The notes: generated by a model not told the origin, from the sequence alone. Counted from the stretch's first letter, positions 38,361-51,517 are shown. The stretch: 64,000 nucleotides of DNA from Coriaria nepalensis (GCA_027186245.1 CP114486.1:9190501-9254500), one strand, 5' to 3'. A program made the numbers and translations.

Positions 38361-40352
38361 TTATTTTTTGTCATGATCAAAAGAAGTGGAGTCGGTCTTG
38401 AAGCGGTAAAGGAGCTTCTTCTTCTTGGAGGTGGGATTGTGAATGGAGAGAACAACCTTTCCAGACTCACCAGCCTTGAAGTTATTAGAGCACAGTTGTT
38501 GTTGATGAGTTGATGCCAACTTCTTAAGCTTCTCTATAATCACTGTGTAGCTTCCTTCTTCACTTGGGACAAATTCTGCTCCATAGCTCACTCCCCACCC
38601 CACTACTTTCACCTCCCATAGCACGCTACTTCTCTGCAACCCAGAAATTCAAATTTTAAATTACTTTTTAGACCCCACACTTCCCTTTTGTTTGGTCAAA
38701 GAATAGAAAAAAACAGCGCAATTTTAGCAGTGTTTCAGATTGTGTAATTTGTTTGAAAAGATGTGCATAGCGGTCACAGAGAATCCAAGGAAAAATAATA
38801 TAATGTAAAAATTACAATTAAATTAAAAAAAAAAAAAGCCCCACCTCAGAAACAGGAAGCTCTATAGTATGCTTGGCTCCTGGCTTTAGAGTAACCTCAT
38901 TGACACAATCACTTGACTCAAATTCACCACTCTTGCTTAGCCCTCCATACTTCACAGGCAATTCTTCTGGCGCTATATTCCTACATGTAAACACAAATTG
39001 TGTATTATATCCCCCAAAATTCAACTTAAAAGAAAGGAAAATAAAAACTAATATATATATATATACCAACCAACCTCAAAAGGGTCTCAGTAGATTTGGA
39101 AGGGCCAGCGAAGACAAACTTGCTTTTCGTCCTCTGTGTCAAAAAAGGACTTATCAACCTATTCACTGCTAGATACCACCATGGCACATTTATAAAAACC
39201 TGTATTGAAAAATAATAGTTAAGGGCATGTTTGGCAACTAATCAAAATAACAATAGTAGTTTTAAGTTTTACCACTTTGGCAACGAATTCAGGGTAGTTA
39301 TCCTGGAACAAGTTAAGGGCCTGTTTGGTAGCCTGTCTAAGCTCCCATTTGCCAGGCCCGGGAGAGTTCTTCAAATCATTAACCTGTACAATCGTACAAG
39401 CACCGCCATGGCTGAAATCCAGCTTCCTTATACTCTTCTCAAGAAATCTCACCCTCCATTTAAGAAACCTCTCCCTCTTCTCTTCGTCTGAAAATGTTTC
39501 CTGATAAAGCTGCTTGTCTTGAAACTCGCCATACACGTTGTAGCAGACAGGGTGCCCTTCCTTGTCTGATCCGTACATGAACACAGCTTTATGAAGTCCT
39601 CTGTTTTGACCTTCTTCTTCTTGTTCTTCTTGCTCGATCAGTTCGTCGATTTTGAACTCTTTTCTCCATCTGATGGTGTTGCTGATCATGGTGAAGGCGT
39701 CTTTCACTTTGAAATCCCTTGCTCTGAGGAATTTTAGCAAAACGGTGTCGGTCCTTTGGTCGGCTAGAAGTGGAATGCCCCAGATGGACACCTCATCTGG
39801 ATTCTGCTCTATTTTTGGAGTCTCTGCATCTGGCGGGGGAGCAGTCGTGTCCTCTGTCGGAGCTGCTGCTGGTGGTGGGACGGCTATGATGGTCTCTTCA
39901 ATGGCCTCCACTGTCTTCGCTCCATCATCTTCTACAGCGAGCTTCTCTTCGATCACTTCAGAAACTATTACTTCCTCATCTGGTTTTTCCTTCTCTTCAG
40001 CCGGACTCTGTTTCTGCTCCTCCTCCACCACCTGGGCTGAGCAAGGTGGCGGCGGCGGAGGTGGTGAAGATAGAGCGGTAAAGGCGTGGTTTTTTAGGGC
40101 TTCTTGGATGAGATTCTTAAGCCCTTGAAGAGCTTTCTTTTCGTTTTCAGGGAGATCGGAAACTAAGGTGCTCTGTTCCTTGAAAGAAGCTTCCTCTTTC
40201 TGATCAATAGGAATCTTCTCATCAGGATCAATGTTCTGCTTTTCTTCAAACACAGCGTTAAAGGTGGGATTTGAGACGTCACTTTGCGGAGGCAAGGTTG
40301 AACGGTCTTTCTCAGCTTGAGGGACATCGTCAGTATGTTCCGCCATTGCCAT
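38361..40352 (-). CDS. PATL: patellin-like SEC14/GOLD-domain protein
   Basis: Patellins bind phosphoinositides and act in membrane traffic, including cell-plate formation. Minus-strand exons: 40352-39273, 39199-39075, 38980-38845, 38633-38361; 1614 nt, 537 residues, in frame throughout. Domains: an acidic, proline-containing N-terminal region (1-190, with a seven-Pro run at ~97-103), CRAL-TRIO N-terminal helix bundle (~200-235, LLKFLRARDFKV), SEC14 lipid-binding domain (~255-420, including a FINVPWWYLAVN segment and a PEELPVKYGGLS end) and a C-terminal GOLD domain (~435-525, with SYGAEFVPSEEGSYTV and a KKKLLYRFK end). Two start codons lie two residues apart; the upstream one is used here. Length fits PATL3/PATL4-type members, but the exact orthologue is not clear. 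An open frame of 158 codons on the opposite strand is a shadow. Confidence 0.93.
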
Positions 40353-40470
40353 TTGAGAAAAGAAGGTCAGAGGAAGAAGAAGAAGAAGAGGAAGAAGAGG
40401 TGTGGAGAGTGGGGAGAGTGGGAAATGAGGGAATCGGTATGGTGGGTGAGAGAGCTGGTTCTACGCACGT

Positions 40471-40480
40471 ACTTATATAA
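40471..40480 (-). promoter_or_regulatory. TATA box of patellin gene
   Basis: On the minus strand TTATATAAGT lies about 120 bp before the ATG, followed within ten bases by a GTACGTGCG word with an ACGT core. The intervening leader is rich in CTTCTT/CCTCTT, as in many plant 5' UTRs. Confidence 0.55.
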
Positions 40481-40734
40481 TCAATCACCCTCGAATTGCT
40501 TAATTAGACAGCTGTGGAAATTAGGAATAAGTGAGTTGGGCCCCATTATGTGGGACCCACCGCCACGTTTATCATATTTCTTAGACTAGACTCCTCGAAT
40601 ATATTTTTTGCCCATTGGATTCCTCGGCCAAACCCCCCCCCCCTTTTTTTTTCTGTAACTGCCGTTATTTTTTTACCGCAATCATAGCCGTTTTGTCGCT
40701 CCGTACCTTTAAAAATTTAAAGAATTTATTTAAA

Positions 40735-40765
<31 letters not shown>

Positions 40766-41754
40766 CTTTATTTTCGCGGCAAATGAAACGCCTAATAATT
40801 ACGTTAGAAAAATATGGCTAGTAAGTATTTTTTACCATTACAAAGCAAATAAAACTAACGCCCTTTAGTAAGTGAGACTGAATGGAATCATCTTCATATT
40901 AGTAGTGAGTAGTAACGGACATATAATGTGTTTCACGCTTTCACCTATGCGACCTTTAACGGTAAAATGTAATGATAAGTAATCTTGTTATATTAAATTT
41001 CTAAAATTAGTAAAAAGTTTTTGTTTTGTTTTGGGTGAGAATTGATTATAACATAATGTTTTTCCTAAACCATGAATGCAATAATTTCAGCACCCGAATT
41101 TAGTAAAAAGGTCCCAAAAGAATTAAAAATTTGCACTGTAATCCCAACATTTAAAAAAATTAAAATTAAAATTGACCCTAAATTTTAAATATTTGCCAAA
41201 GATCCATAAAGGCGATAGTTCCCACGCGCTCCCACCTGGATCCGCCCCTGCCTGGCTTCTTCTTATTGATTGACATGGAATATTAATCGGATAATAATTA
41301 TTTCTCACTAATTATGATATATGTAACTTCAATTTATCAATCAATATACTAAGAAAAAGATAATAAACCAATAATAAAATGATTAATGTAATTACTATAA
41401 TTATATTAAAAAATATTAACACTATAAAAATTAAATAAATTATGCTACAATATATATGTATAAATTATGCCGGTTAAAACTATAGGAAAAATTATTTAAG
41501 AAGATTTAGTAAATTGATTGATCAAACATTTAAAATAGTATATTTTTATCATATTCTTATAGTTTATTTTGAACTCTAAAGTTAAATATTATAGATATAA
41601 ATTAAGCAAAATAAAATTTAAATTTTCCTAAATAAAATAGATATTTTAAGTTTCAAATATCTCTTTGAATTTTGTTTTAATTATTAAAGAAAAAAAATAT
41701 ATATATATATATATATCATTCATTCCAATTGTAATACTTATAAATCTAAAGATG

Positions 41755-42010
41755 TTAAAATGACACACAAAACTGCTCGGCTTGTGAACCCGCTAACGAG
41801 TCTTAATTTATGTCAAGCATGACTTGCATCATTTATTAAGTTTGAAGCCTAACACGTCAAGGCGTGCTAGGCTTAGTCCTGATTCAAGACCTCCCGTGCC
41901 AACCCGATCATGTTACGGTGGTCCATTATAAAGCCTGAGTAATTTATGTGGGCAGGCACACGACCTGACTTGCATAAGATCCGTGTAAGATATGCCCGTA
42001 TAAGCCCCTA
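41755..42010. mobile_element. possible hAT-related fragment
   Basis: GC-richer than its surroundings, with words such as GCTCGGCTTGTGAACC, CCCGTGCCAACCCG and GGGCAGGCACACGACC, similar in style to the 12.6-kb and 25.2-kb hAT sequences. Termini and target duplication were not found. Confidence 0.3.
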
Positions 42011-42600
42011 CTTCCTCGTTTATATCCAAATATAGTTTATATAAGACTTTTAGATCATATCCGATGATATATATATAATTATTTTATTATTAAAATTTTC
42101 TTTTGTAAATGCAAGCCCAACCTACCTAATATATAGACCTATATCATCATTACCATTCATCTTCATCATTATCTATGCTTGAAGGAGCTCGAGCTCTAGA
42201 TCAAGTATAGTCTAGAACTCAAGCTCCATTGATGGAGCGAGCTTTGAGTTCTATCAATGGAAGTAAGAGTAAAAATATAAAATAAAATAATGGAAGGGAA
42301 GAAATATAAAATAAATAATAATTTAATTATTGATATATAATAGATACATAAATATTATATACTCAAATAAATAGATATAATCCCAAAAAATTTATTATAA
42401 TTCATCATTAAATCTAATTATTAATTATAATTATATAAATTTAAAAAAATTCGTTATAAATAAAAATAAAATATGTAGCTTCATCTTAATTTCCCCAAAA
42501 ACAAAAGAATCTCTTATTCGTTTGTTACAGCCGAGGATCCATGCATAGTATGCCGTCATCCACCTGCATCACATCATCACCCCCTAACGTTCTAAACTTT

Positions 42601-42680
42601 TATGGGTCCCACCCACGCCTGTTCGTGATCATGAAATGGGACCGTACAACTTTTGTTAAAATAAAATGGTGGGACCCATA
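42601..42680. repeat. perfect 13-bp inverted repeat
   Basis: TATGGGTCCCACC at 42601-42613 is the exact reverse complement of GGTGGGACCCATA at 42668-42680, separated by 54 bp. It may be a small MITE remnant or chance. Confidence 0.7.
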
Positions 42681-44269
42681 AATAGCCTGTTTAGCAGGAC
42701 TTCTTTAAGCTGGCGCCAAGTGGCAGAATTGAAATTCTTCCATAAATATCGCCTTTCGTTCTGTTCTGTAGGTCTAAACCGTTGGATTTGAACCCTAAAG
42801 CACATGCACAGGTCAATTCAAACTACATAGAATTATTACAGACCAACTCCAACGTTTCAGATAATTTTTTAATTAGCCAGCAGCCTAGCCAGCATGCCCC
42901 TTAACAGAACTTTTGATTTGGTATATCCCACTGAAACAATTTTTATATAAATTGGCTCTTTATTGACGACAAAGGGACCACCAAATAAATGTTTCTGGAT
43001 CTTATAGACAGGACTTATGAGCAAAAAAAGCCTATCTCAGCAAAAAAAGAAGAAGAAGATACATTTAAACTTTAGAGTTTAGATTGAACAAAGATTAAAA
43101 AACATATAAGTGTTCAATAAAATTGAGCTTTGTTCGAGGATTTTTTTTCTTTTTTTTTTCTCTCTTTTATTAAAGAAAGATTTCAAAAGTTAAGATACAA
43201 TTTCTATATTTTAAAATTGACTATATATATATATATATATATATATATTGAATATATATTAAATATGGTAATATTACAGGGTGGTTATATCCAATTTCCT
43301 AAAAATAATAAAAATTAAAGAGAGTTCTTAAAGAGAGGAAACAAAAAACAAAAAAAAAAAGAATTAATAGGTAGAATCTATTATTTATTTATTTATTGTT
43401 AGATGAGGAAATATATTCAAAAAATTATAAAATATAATTAAAGAATAAAATTATTGTAATAAAATAGATATTAAGAATCTCTTGAACTATTTTGAAAGAA
43501 ATAATATAATTTTAAAAATGTTGACTGATGAGTAGATAATTAAAAATATTATAAAAAATAATTAAAATATTAAAGTTGAAGATAATAGTTCTACTAAGGA
43601 CCTTATTTCGTAAAAAGTTGCTCTCAAAGTCGTGATAAAATTGAATAGATTTTTGTTACAATATGAGAAAACTACACCAGAACTTTTTAACATATTACGA
43701 AAAATTAAAGATGAGATATAAGTTGATATCAATTTTAAGAAAAAATAATCTGAGTCATATTTTAAGAAACCCTCATAGCTTATGCATAAGTACTTGTATT
43801 AGAAAATTATTAATATATATATATTTCTTAAGACCTATATTAATTTTTTAAAATATATTACCTTATAAATTTAGAGAATTCTTAACTTAGCATATTATTT
43901 TCGAGTCGGGACTAACAAATTTTTTTTATTTAACTGAGATTATTAATATATTTAGTATTAACTTATCAAAATCATACTGTATAATTATTTAAGAAATAAT
44001 TTGACAAGTAAAACTTATTTTAATGTTTATTTTGTTAATTAGATCCATTTTGATATTTTTTTTCCTTAAATGACCTTAAAGTTGTGATTTAATAAATTTA
44101 AAAATTTAACATTAGGAAAGTCTAAAAAGCCCCTAGCCTTAACACTATGAATTTGGCCAAGAAAAAAAAAACATTACAAATAAGCGAAAAAAAAAGTCTT
44201 CTTCTACTTCCTCACTTCGGTCCATTTTCTACCATTTTCTTCACATGTTTTTAACGGCTAGTTGCAGCC

Positions 44270-45860
44270 CGTGATTTTATCTAAATTTTGGATTGGTTCC
44301 AGTCTGTGATCTAATTTAAGTTTCGAATTGGTACTAGTTCGTGATCTCGGACCAGAAATTTTGAACTAGTTCCAAACATTCTAAAATCATATAATAAATC
44401 AAATAATATATATAATAAAAGTTGAGTTTAAGTATGTAATTCCGCCACGTGTGCATTTTTTGTTTCCTACAGTATGCCATGTGTCACATTTGTAATCAAA
44501 CTTCCAAAAATATATTCATTTTATAATTTACAACTAAATTTTCTAAAACATGCTTATTTTTAGTAAATTCAATATTAAATACAAACTAATAATTACTCTC
44601 ATCTTTATTTTTAAAAATATTTACTCTATATTGTATAAGATCTTACAATAAAACTTACTAAAGTATCCTCATTCCATAATTTACAACTAATCTACTAAAT
44701 GACTCTACAAGAATTTCCATAATATAACAAACATATATTACTCTACAAGAATTTCCAAAATTTTACAATTTTGCGACTAAATTTTGATTTTCTCTCTCTC
44801 TCAAATAAAATGAATATGAAAACTTAAAAATCAAATAATTTTTAGACTTATCAAATTTAAACGTGTAATATATTATTTTTAATATCTATAAAGCATATAA
44901 ATTTCCAAGCTACTGTGCATTGCACAGGGTAAACAACTAGTATATCATAACAATATACTTTTACCGCTTTTCATAGAGTTTGAGAACATCTCAATTAAAG
45001 TTATATAAATTAAAATAAAAATTTTGAATAATTTAAGTCTAAGAATTTCAGTCCAAAAATTTTGGTCAAGAAGAAAATCATACAATAAATATCTCATAAT
45101 AATAGACTCTTAAATATTTTTATAAAGTTTATGAATATTTCAATCAAAGTTATATAAGCTAATATAAAATTTTTTGAAATTGACTGAATAATCTCTATGT
45201 AGGAGTTTGAGTTTATGGTGAAACCGTTAAGGTTTAGGGTTCGGAATTTACGGTTTAGGCTTTAGGATTTGTAGACTCAAAAAATCTAATATGTAAACAA
45301 TAGATCCTCAACCCTAAACCAGACACCAAACTTGCATCCCATTTGTTGGATCAAAATTCTCGGATCGATATTATTCAGTCAGTTTCAAAATTTTTTTAGA
45401 TCAACTTATATCTTTGATTGAGGTGTTCCTGAATTCAATAGAAATCTCTAAGGGTCTATTATTGCGATATATATATTGTATGATTTTATAACACCATTGT
45501 CAGACCGAAATTCCTAAGTTGAAATTCTTAGACCAAAATTATTTAGTCATATTCAAGAATTTTTATCTCGGCTTATATAAGTCTGATTGATGTATTTTTG
45601 AATTATATAAAAAACTCTAAGGGTCTATTGTTATGATAGACTTATTGTATGATTTTCTAATGTCGTCGTCGGACCGAAATTCATAGACCAAAATGATTGT
45701 CTTGGATTGCAATTCTCATGTTGAAATTATTCAGTCATATTAATAAACTTTTATTTTGATTTATATAATTCAAATTGAGATGTTCCTAAACTCAATAGAA
45801 AAATCCAAGGTCTATTATTAATCTCAGACCGAAATAACTGGACTGAATGTGGGTCTCGCC
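44270..45860. repeat. fold-back array of ~165-200-bp units
   Basis: At least three direct units on the right (near 45375, 45540 and 45738, each with ATTATTCAGTCA- or ATTTAGTCA-like starts and GGGTCTATTATT-like ends) are reverse complements of two units on the left (about 44945-45195, with CATACAATAAAT and TAATAGACTC). A TTTAGGG-like stretch (45230-45300) lies at the turning point. The left part continues to 44270 beyond a Helitron insertion. No coding capacity. Confidence 0.7.
44399..44940 (+). mobile_element. non-autonomous Helitron, 542 bp, with empty site in a sister repeat
   Basis: It begins TC after A and ends CTAG before T, the A|T insertion rule of Helitrons. A GC-containing hairpin CTGTGC-ATT-GCACAG (44913-44927) lies 10 bases before the CTAG end. 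The flanks ATAATAAA and TATATCATAACAATA join to match the uninterrupted sister unit at 45074-45108 (ACAATAAA|TATCTCATAATAATA), an internal empty site that fixes both borders. There is no Rep/helicase gene, so it is non-autonomous. Confidence 0.9.
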
Positions 45861-46354
45861 TCACTCTCTCTCACAGAGGGGTATAAGTCTGTCTCATAGG
45901 ATAGTTTCTCGTGAATATGACGATTTTACCTTAGAGAAGATGCATGATATAGGAAATTATGAGATTTAATAAATCATTATAAATGCTTTTAATTATTATT
46001 TGAAAAAAGATATTAGAAAAACCATTTGTTTCACCTTTTGAATACAGTTGACTAGCTAAAGCAAGGGATCAATTGTTGGGGTAAAATTTTTATTGATTCA
46101 CTTATGAAGCGATTTGGAAGATTCATACCGAGTCATAACTCATACGATCTGATTGATCTAAAAAACTCGGCGTTGAACTAAATAAGGCCAAACTAATAGA
46201 TTTTTGGCAAAGCTAGGCTAGATTAATCTCGATAAACAAAGTTCATGAAAACCTATATGGGTTAGAAGGTTGAACTAGGCATGTATGCCAAAAAGAGTTC
46301 ATATGCCAAATTGAACCCAAAAGCTGAACCAATGAACTATTAGTTCATATATTA

Positions 46355-46630
46355 TTTTTGTTGAGAATATAAGAAAGATGGCATCTCATTGTCAATTAGC
46401 TTTAAGATGAAAACCCATATTTTTATATGATCTTAGAATTAATTATACTCAATATGAGATTGAACTAAACGCTACGGGTTTACAAAATAACGCCACATTT
46501 GAAAGGACGTGTTGAGAATGTATGTCATCTTTGAACGTGAACTCTTAGGAAAATAGTGAATAAGAAAGATGAGTTGCTCTTCTCGTTATTAATTATTTTG
46601 AGATGTCACCCCATATTTCTATATAATGCT
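46355..46630 (+). repeat. pair of LTR-like repeats
   Basis: Two related stretches, each with TGTTGAGAAT, an AAGAAAGATG word and a TTTTAAGATGAAAACCC/TTTTGAGATGTCACCCC end, occur about 150 bp apart. They are related to 5040-5170 and are probably fragments of one LTR family. Confidence 0.45.
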
Positions 46631-46678
46631 TAAGAATTCATAGATAAGGGTTGAAATGAAGGTCAGTTCATTAAGAGA

Positions 46679-46801
46679 TGACTATTAAATTGTTATATAA
46701 GAAGTATAATAAATATAAGTGACTGTTAAACTGTTACATGAAAAACGTAATAAATATAGATGACTGTTAAACTGTTATCTGAGAAGTGTGATAAATATCA
46801 T
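46679..46801. repeat. 41-bp tandem repeat, three units
   Basis: Units start at 46679, 46720 and 46761 with TGACTATTAAATTGTTA or TGACTGTTAAACTGTTA and contain ATAAATAT near the end. They diverge by about 10-15%. Confidence 0.85.
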
Positions 46802-48017
46802 AATAGCAGGACGATAACCTTAATTGAGTCATAATGCCTGTTGATTGTTACAATACTCTAAATGATCAATTAAAAAGGAAAGATTCTAACCAAAATGTAT
46901 AAATAGAATACGATAAGAGGAAGAGGGGTATATTTTTCTGACTTAGAGAGACATGCCATTGAAGAAAATCCGAAATTTGACATCAACACTTTCCTAATTA
47001 TATTTTCTAATTAACGGAATTCACACTCAAATTCAATTTTTGTTTATTTATTTAGTCAAACCCTCTTTTATTTGGCCCTCTATTTTTCTTTATCTTCCAT
47101 TTCATCTCTCTTATTCTCTGCAAAATTGAGAGTTCCGGTTTCACATCTCCGGATCACAATTTAAGTCCAATAAAACCTAATTTAAGTTCTAAAACTTTAC
47201 AAATTTACAAAAGTTAACCATCCTAATATGAGATGGAAGATATATAAAAGAAGCCAAAACTTTCCTAATTTTCACTCTTTTCTTAAATTTGCTCTTACAA
47301 GTTTAGATTGAATCATAATTGCCCAAAACTTTCCTAATTGTTTTATTTTGGTCTCTGGGGTCAAAAATGAAAAAGAAACCACAAAATAAGGTTAAAAAAC
47401 ACCACACTAATTTTGATTTCTTCATTTTAACCCATTTTCCTTCTCCGAATGGCCACTTCTGATGATAGAAAGTGGTGCTGCCGCTGCCTCTTCCACCGGT
47501 TACCTCCACCTCCCCCAATATCTCTCCCAAGTCGAGATTGGTGGAGACGGAAGAACCAAATCTGGTTTGAATCAAGTTTCGATAAAGCTATGATTTTTCT
47601 GATTTCTATTAAACTTAAGAAACAAAAATAATAATTTAACCAAAGAAAAATACGTAAATTTATAAACAAGCTTCAAAGAATGCTTTCCAAATCTTCAAAT
47701 TAAATCAACAAAATAGCTTTAGTATCACATTTGAGCTACCTCAAAATTGTCCAAAACCAAAACATCAGTAAAGTCCATGCTAGATTTCACAAGTCAATCA
47801 AGCATCACATAACATGAAGTTGTATATATTAAGTCTAATTGAAAATATTACAAATCTTTGACATTGATATTTAAGTAATTAATTAATTATTCACTACTCT
47901 ACAACATACACCAAGTACAAAGATCCTAATCAAGGACTAGGTATAAATTTCAATTATCTAAAGATTAATTAAAGTTAAAACAAGGAAAATACAAATGTGA
48001 AGGCACCTGAATTTACC
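46802..48017. other. spacer and 3' flank of the SnRK2 gene
   Basis: No gene recognised. The 80-90-codon open frames on both strands at 47303-47669 show no domain and overlap one another, so they are not called. Confidence 0.45.
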
Positions 48018-50316
48018 TTAATTAGTTTGAAATTGCCCACTTGCATGAACCTCTTTGACCGTCTTTTCATACTCATCTTCATCTTCTTCAACCTCTGCGT
48101 CCAAGTCTTCATCGCCCTCTTCTTCTTCCTCGGACCCGCCCCACCCAAAGCCCTTGATAGAGCGAGAAGCAGGAGGCGGGTTCCTTGCTTCGCCCACAAT
48201 CTTCATAATCTCCTCCACACTTTGAAGAGAAAAGCTTCGGTTGTTGCTCTGGTAGTAGGCGGCTTGAGATGTTTCTGCTAGTTCCCTTGGCAAGTTCTTA
48301 AGGAACCATGGGTGGTTCTTGATTTCTTTGATTGTAATTCTCTGTCGAGAAAAAATAAAAAATAAAAAACATGGACAAGACTAGTGGGTCAAATAGGAGA
48401 AAAACTTGGGTTAAGATAATACACAATTTTATTGTGAAGCACACCAATTCTCAGACAACAAATCAGATTTTACTTTATTAGTTTGATCTATTATTCTTTG
48501 TATGTATCATGTTCCCCCGAGTATTACTCATCAGAAACTGGTGCATGATCAACATTGATAAAAGAAAAACAATCATAGGAACTTGGAACAATAAATACTA
48601 ACACTTGACCCATTTGTTCTTTCCTACAAGTGCTTGATAATGAGGAATAATAATCAACCTTTTTTTCCCCCTATTAATACATTGCAAGACTAGTTTTATA
48701 ATACAGAAAAATCAATTAACACTTTGTTTCATTTTGATGTTTATTCTAATAGAGTATCATTCTATAGTTACTCTAAATGATCATCTGGCTAAGTATTCTA
48801 ATTTCGGGTTGCAACTGTCCGTTAATCTCATCTTATGCTTAGTTTAGGAGTCTTTTCAATGTCATTCCTATTATAGAAGGATTTTGAATTTTGATATTAT
48901 GAGTATAGTAGTCGATCGTACTTTCTATTCATGGTTTTGGGCCTTTCAGCATTCAATGAAGGAGTCTACGTACTTCAACAACTTCTTTATAACTCCTGAG
49001 TAAGAATATATTCTTCATTATCCCAATTTTATTTCCCCTCTCTAAGAAACCTAAAACCATATGATCTTTTAAGAAACCTAAAACCATCCGAAAAGCACAA
49101 ACCATCTAAACTCCGTTCTGTCTCAAAACAAACCTACCAAACAACACAAAAGACCGTAAAGAATTATAACAAGAATTTCTGGAAGAAAAAATAAATAAAT
49201 CAAGGAAAAGGCAAAGAAATACATACTCTTGATGGATTTGCGACAAAAATGCGAGAGAGCAGTTGCCTACAATCTTGAGATACGTGAACATAGTCTGGGA
49301 TTTTGTACTGAACAGCCATTATTCGCTGCAAAAAAAAAAAAAAAAATCAAAATCAAACACAATTATTGAAAAGCTCCCAACGGCCCTGCAAAAGCATACA
49401 ACTAAACTAGGAATGGAATAGGGGTTTTATACTTGAATTGTTTTTCTGAAATTTTTGGGATCATCTTGATCCTCAAAAGGGTAAGCTCCAACTAGCATAA
49501 CATAGAGAGTCACTCCACAAGACCACACATCTGCCAACTATATAAAAAAGATATAATTAGAAATAAACCAACAGAAATAGCAAGCATGGAATTAAGAAGC
49601 TAGGAAAAAACTGTGTAGAAAGGGGAAATATCATCTCCTTGCGAGCCTATCTCTAGTTAACCAAATGGAAATCGGGGTGCAAAGAAGAGTCTATGGCATC
49701 CAGAACAAATACTTGAATGCTCTTTTTCTGCGAAAATTAATGGGATATTATAAAAGATTCTGTGTTATATTCCTTTGAAAAATTTTCAGAAGAAATGTTA
49801 ATCACATTTTCTAGATTCAGCACACTAAACCTGAAGCCGGGTTGCACTCTAGAACAAAGAAGTTATTTTTACAGGACAACTATTCCAACGGTAAAAATTT
49901 ACGACATCCATTAGTTAAAACCTTGATTAATCAGATAATCAGATATCTTAAGTGGTTAGAGGTACCATGCGTAGGATCTGTTCATTACATACTCTCTTTT
50001 TCCAAACCTTAATAGATATGAAAAGTTGCTCTCGTGAAGCGTATGCATATATAATTATATATATGGAAAACTACTTCCTTTAGTTGCACAGATACCTTGC
50101 CATCATATTCTCTACGAGACAGAACCTCAGGTGCTATATATGCAGGAGTTCCAACTGTTGACTTGGGTCTTGAATGCAATAGGGATGACTACAGTTAAGA
50201 ATCAATAATGTAGTAAAGATACAAAAAAAAAAAGAAGTTAATATAATCACAACAAGAATGCACTATTTCTTTTGCCACAAACCTTGGAGTAACCAAAATC
50301 GCATATCTTCAAGCGC

Positions 50317-50348
<32 letters not shown>

Positions 50349-51402
50349 TAACTTCAAATCTCTATGACATATTTGCTGTAAGAATTAAGGGATACGGGAA
50401 AAAAAAAATGAATGAAGATATAAAATATGGAGTTCTTTAAATTGAACACAAGGGATGGTAAAAGTAATAATATCGTATTCGGATATACCATTGAGTGGCA
50501 ATAATTGACACCGGAAATCAGCTGCTGAAAGAAATATCTAGCCTGAAAACAATATAACATCGGAGTAAGAACCACAGAATCGCATTAACAACTGAAGAAA
50601 AGGAAAACAAACTGTAAGAGAGGAGAGTAGACCTCATCTTCACTGAATCGACCGGCATTGCAAATCCTTTCAAAGAGCTCTCCACCAGCTGCATACTCCA
50701 TAACAATTGCTAAGTGTGTAGGAGTCAAAACCACCTGCAGGATTGAATGTTAAAAACAAAAATAAATAAATAAAAACAATTAAGTATTTGCCTTTTTTTT
50801 TGCTCCCTTTTGAAAACAAAAACTCTTACGTACTAAACCTTACTTATCATTCCATCAACCAAGCTAAAAGTAGCCTGCCTAATAAGGTTGATTTCAAGTT
50901 GGGATTTCAAACTGTCATTTTGGATTAGTGATTGAAGCTAAATATCAGTTTGTCCGCCTAAATTTGATTTTAGACCTAAACTAGCCAATTTCTAATACCC
51001 AAATGCACATAACACACATTAACAAAATTGTGAAGACAGGTTCAACCTTTATTTTCATTCATGGATTTTAGCATTTTCGTCCACCATCATTATTGCATCA
51101 TTAGAAATACTTACCTCCTTGAAGCGGATTATATTAGGATGCCTTAGCGATCTGTGATTGATAATCTCTCTAGCCACATTCTCATCTATCTGGACCAAAA
51201 AACAAAAAGGCTTTTAAGAAGAAACTCAATTGAAAATACAGAAAAACCACAAAAAAAAAAAAAATAATAATAAATGAAGAACCTTATGGCCGCGCTCAAT
51301 GTATTTCATGGCGACAAGCTCTTTGGTTTCTTTGTGCCTTAAAAGCCGAGCAACCCCAAAATTTCCAGCGCCCAAATCCTTAACCATCTCGTACCTTTCC
51401 AT
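48018..51402 (-). CDS. SnRK2: SnRK2 serine/threonine protein kinase, subclass I (SnRK2.4/SnRK2.10-like)
   Basis: Plant-specific kinase activated by osmotic and salt stress. Minus-strand exons: 51402-51283, 51189-51115, 50734-50633, 50542-50489, 50375-50283, 50188-50096, 49537-49433, 49325-49227, 48341-48018; 1065 nt, 354 residues, the nine-exon layout usual for SnRK2. Glycine loop GAGNFG (~11-16), catalytic Lys33, HRD at 121-123, DFG at 143-145, activation loop with Ser154 and Ser158 (positions of the phosphorylated serines in the family), APE at 167-169. The C-terminal part has the SnRK2 box ([12 protein letters not shown]) and a Glu/Asp-rich patch; the Glu-rich type marks subclass I, which is not ABA-activated. 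The start is the ATG at 51402; the upstream codon in frame at 51417 is TTG. No defects seen. Confidence 0.95.
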
Positions 51403-51517
51403 CTTTCTTTCAGTCAAGATTCAGAAAAAAAGAAAACAGCCGCTAGCAAAAGAGAGAATGAGAGAAAGAGAGTAAGCTTCACAGGCTCATTTGTTACGTA
51501 CATATATGTTTATTAAC

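Larger units (their letters stand above)
40481..44265. other. spacer with microsatellites and repeat debris, no gene recognised
   Basis: Contains an 11-C run (40633-40643), (TA)n runs near 40739-40764, 41698-41716 and 43222-43248, and around 41110-41250 a segment ending in GGATCCGCCCCTGCC, a terminus seen on dispersed plant repeats. A stretch of more balanced composition at 42520-42860 holds an inverted repeat (separate entry). No coding region is convincing. Confidence 0.5.

Noticed and set aside
39652..40128. 158-codon open frame on the plus strand
   Set aside because: Lies antisense within patellin exon 1 and is of Ser/Thr/Ala-rich composition produced by the Glu/Pro-rich coding strand.
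47303..47669. Overlapping 60-90-codon open frames on both strands
   Set aside because: No domains, no splice-supported extension, mutually overlapping.
51403..51417. Five-codon N-terminal extension of SnRK2
   Set aside because: The first codon is TTG; family members start at the Met-Glu-Arg/Lys-Tyr position, which is the ATG at 51402.
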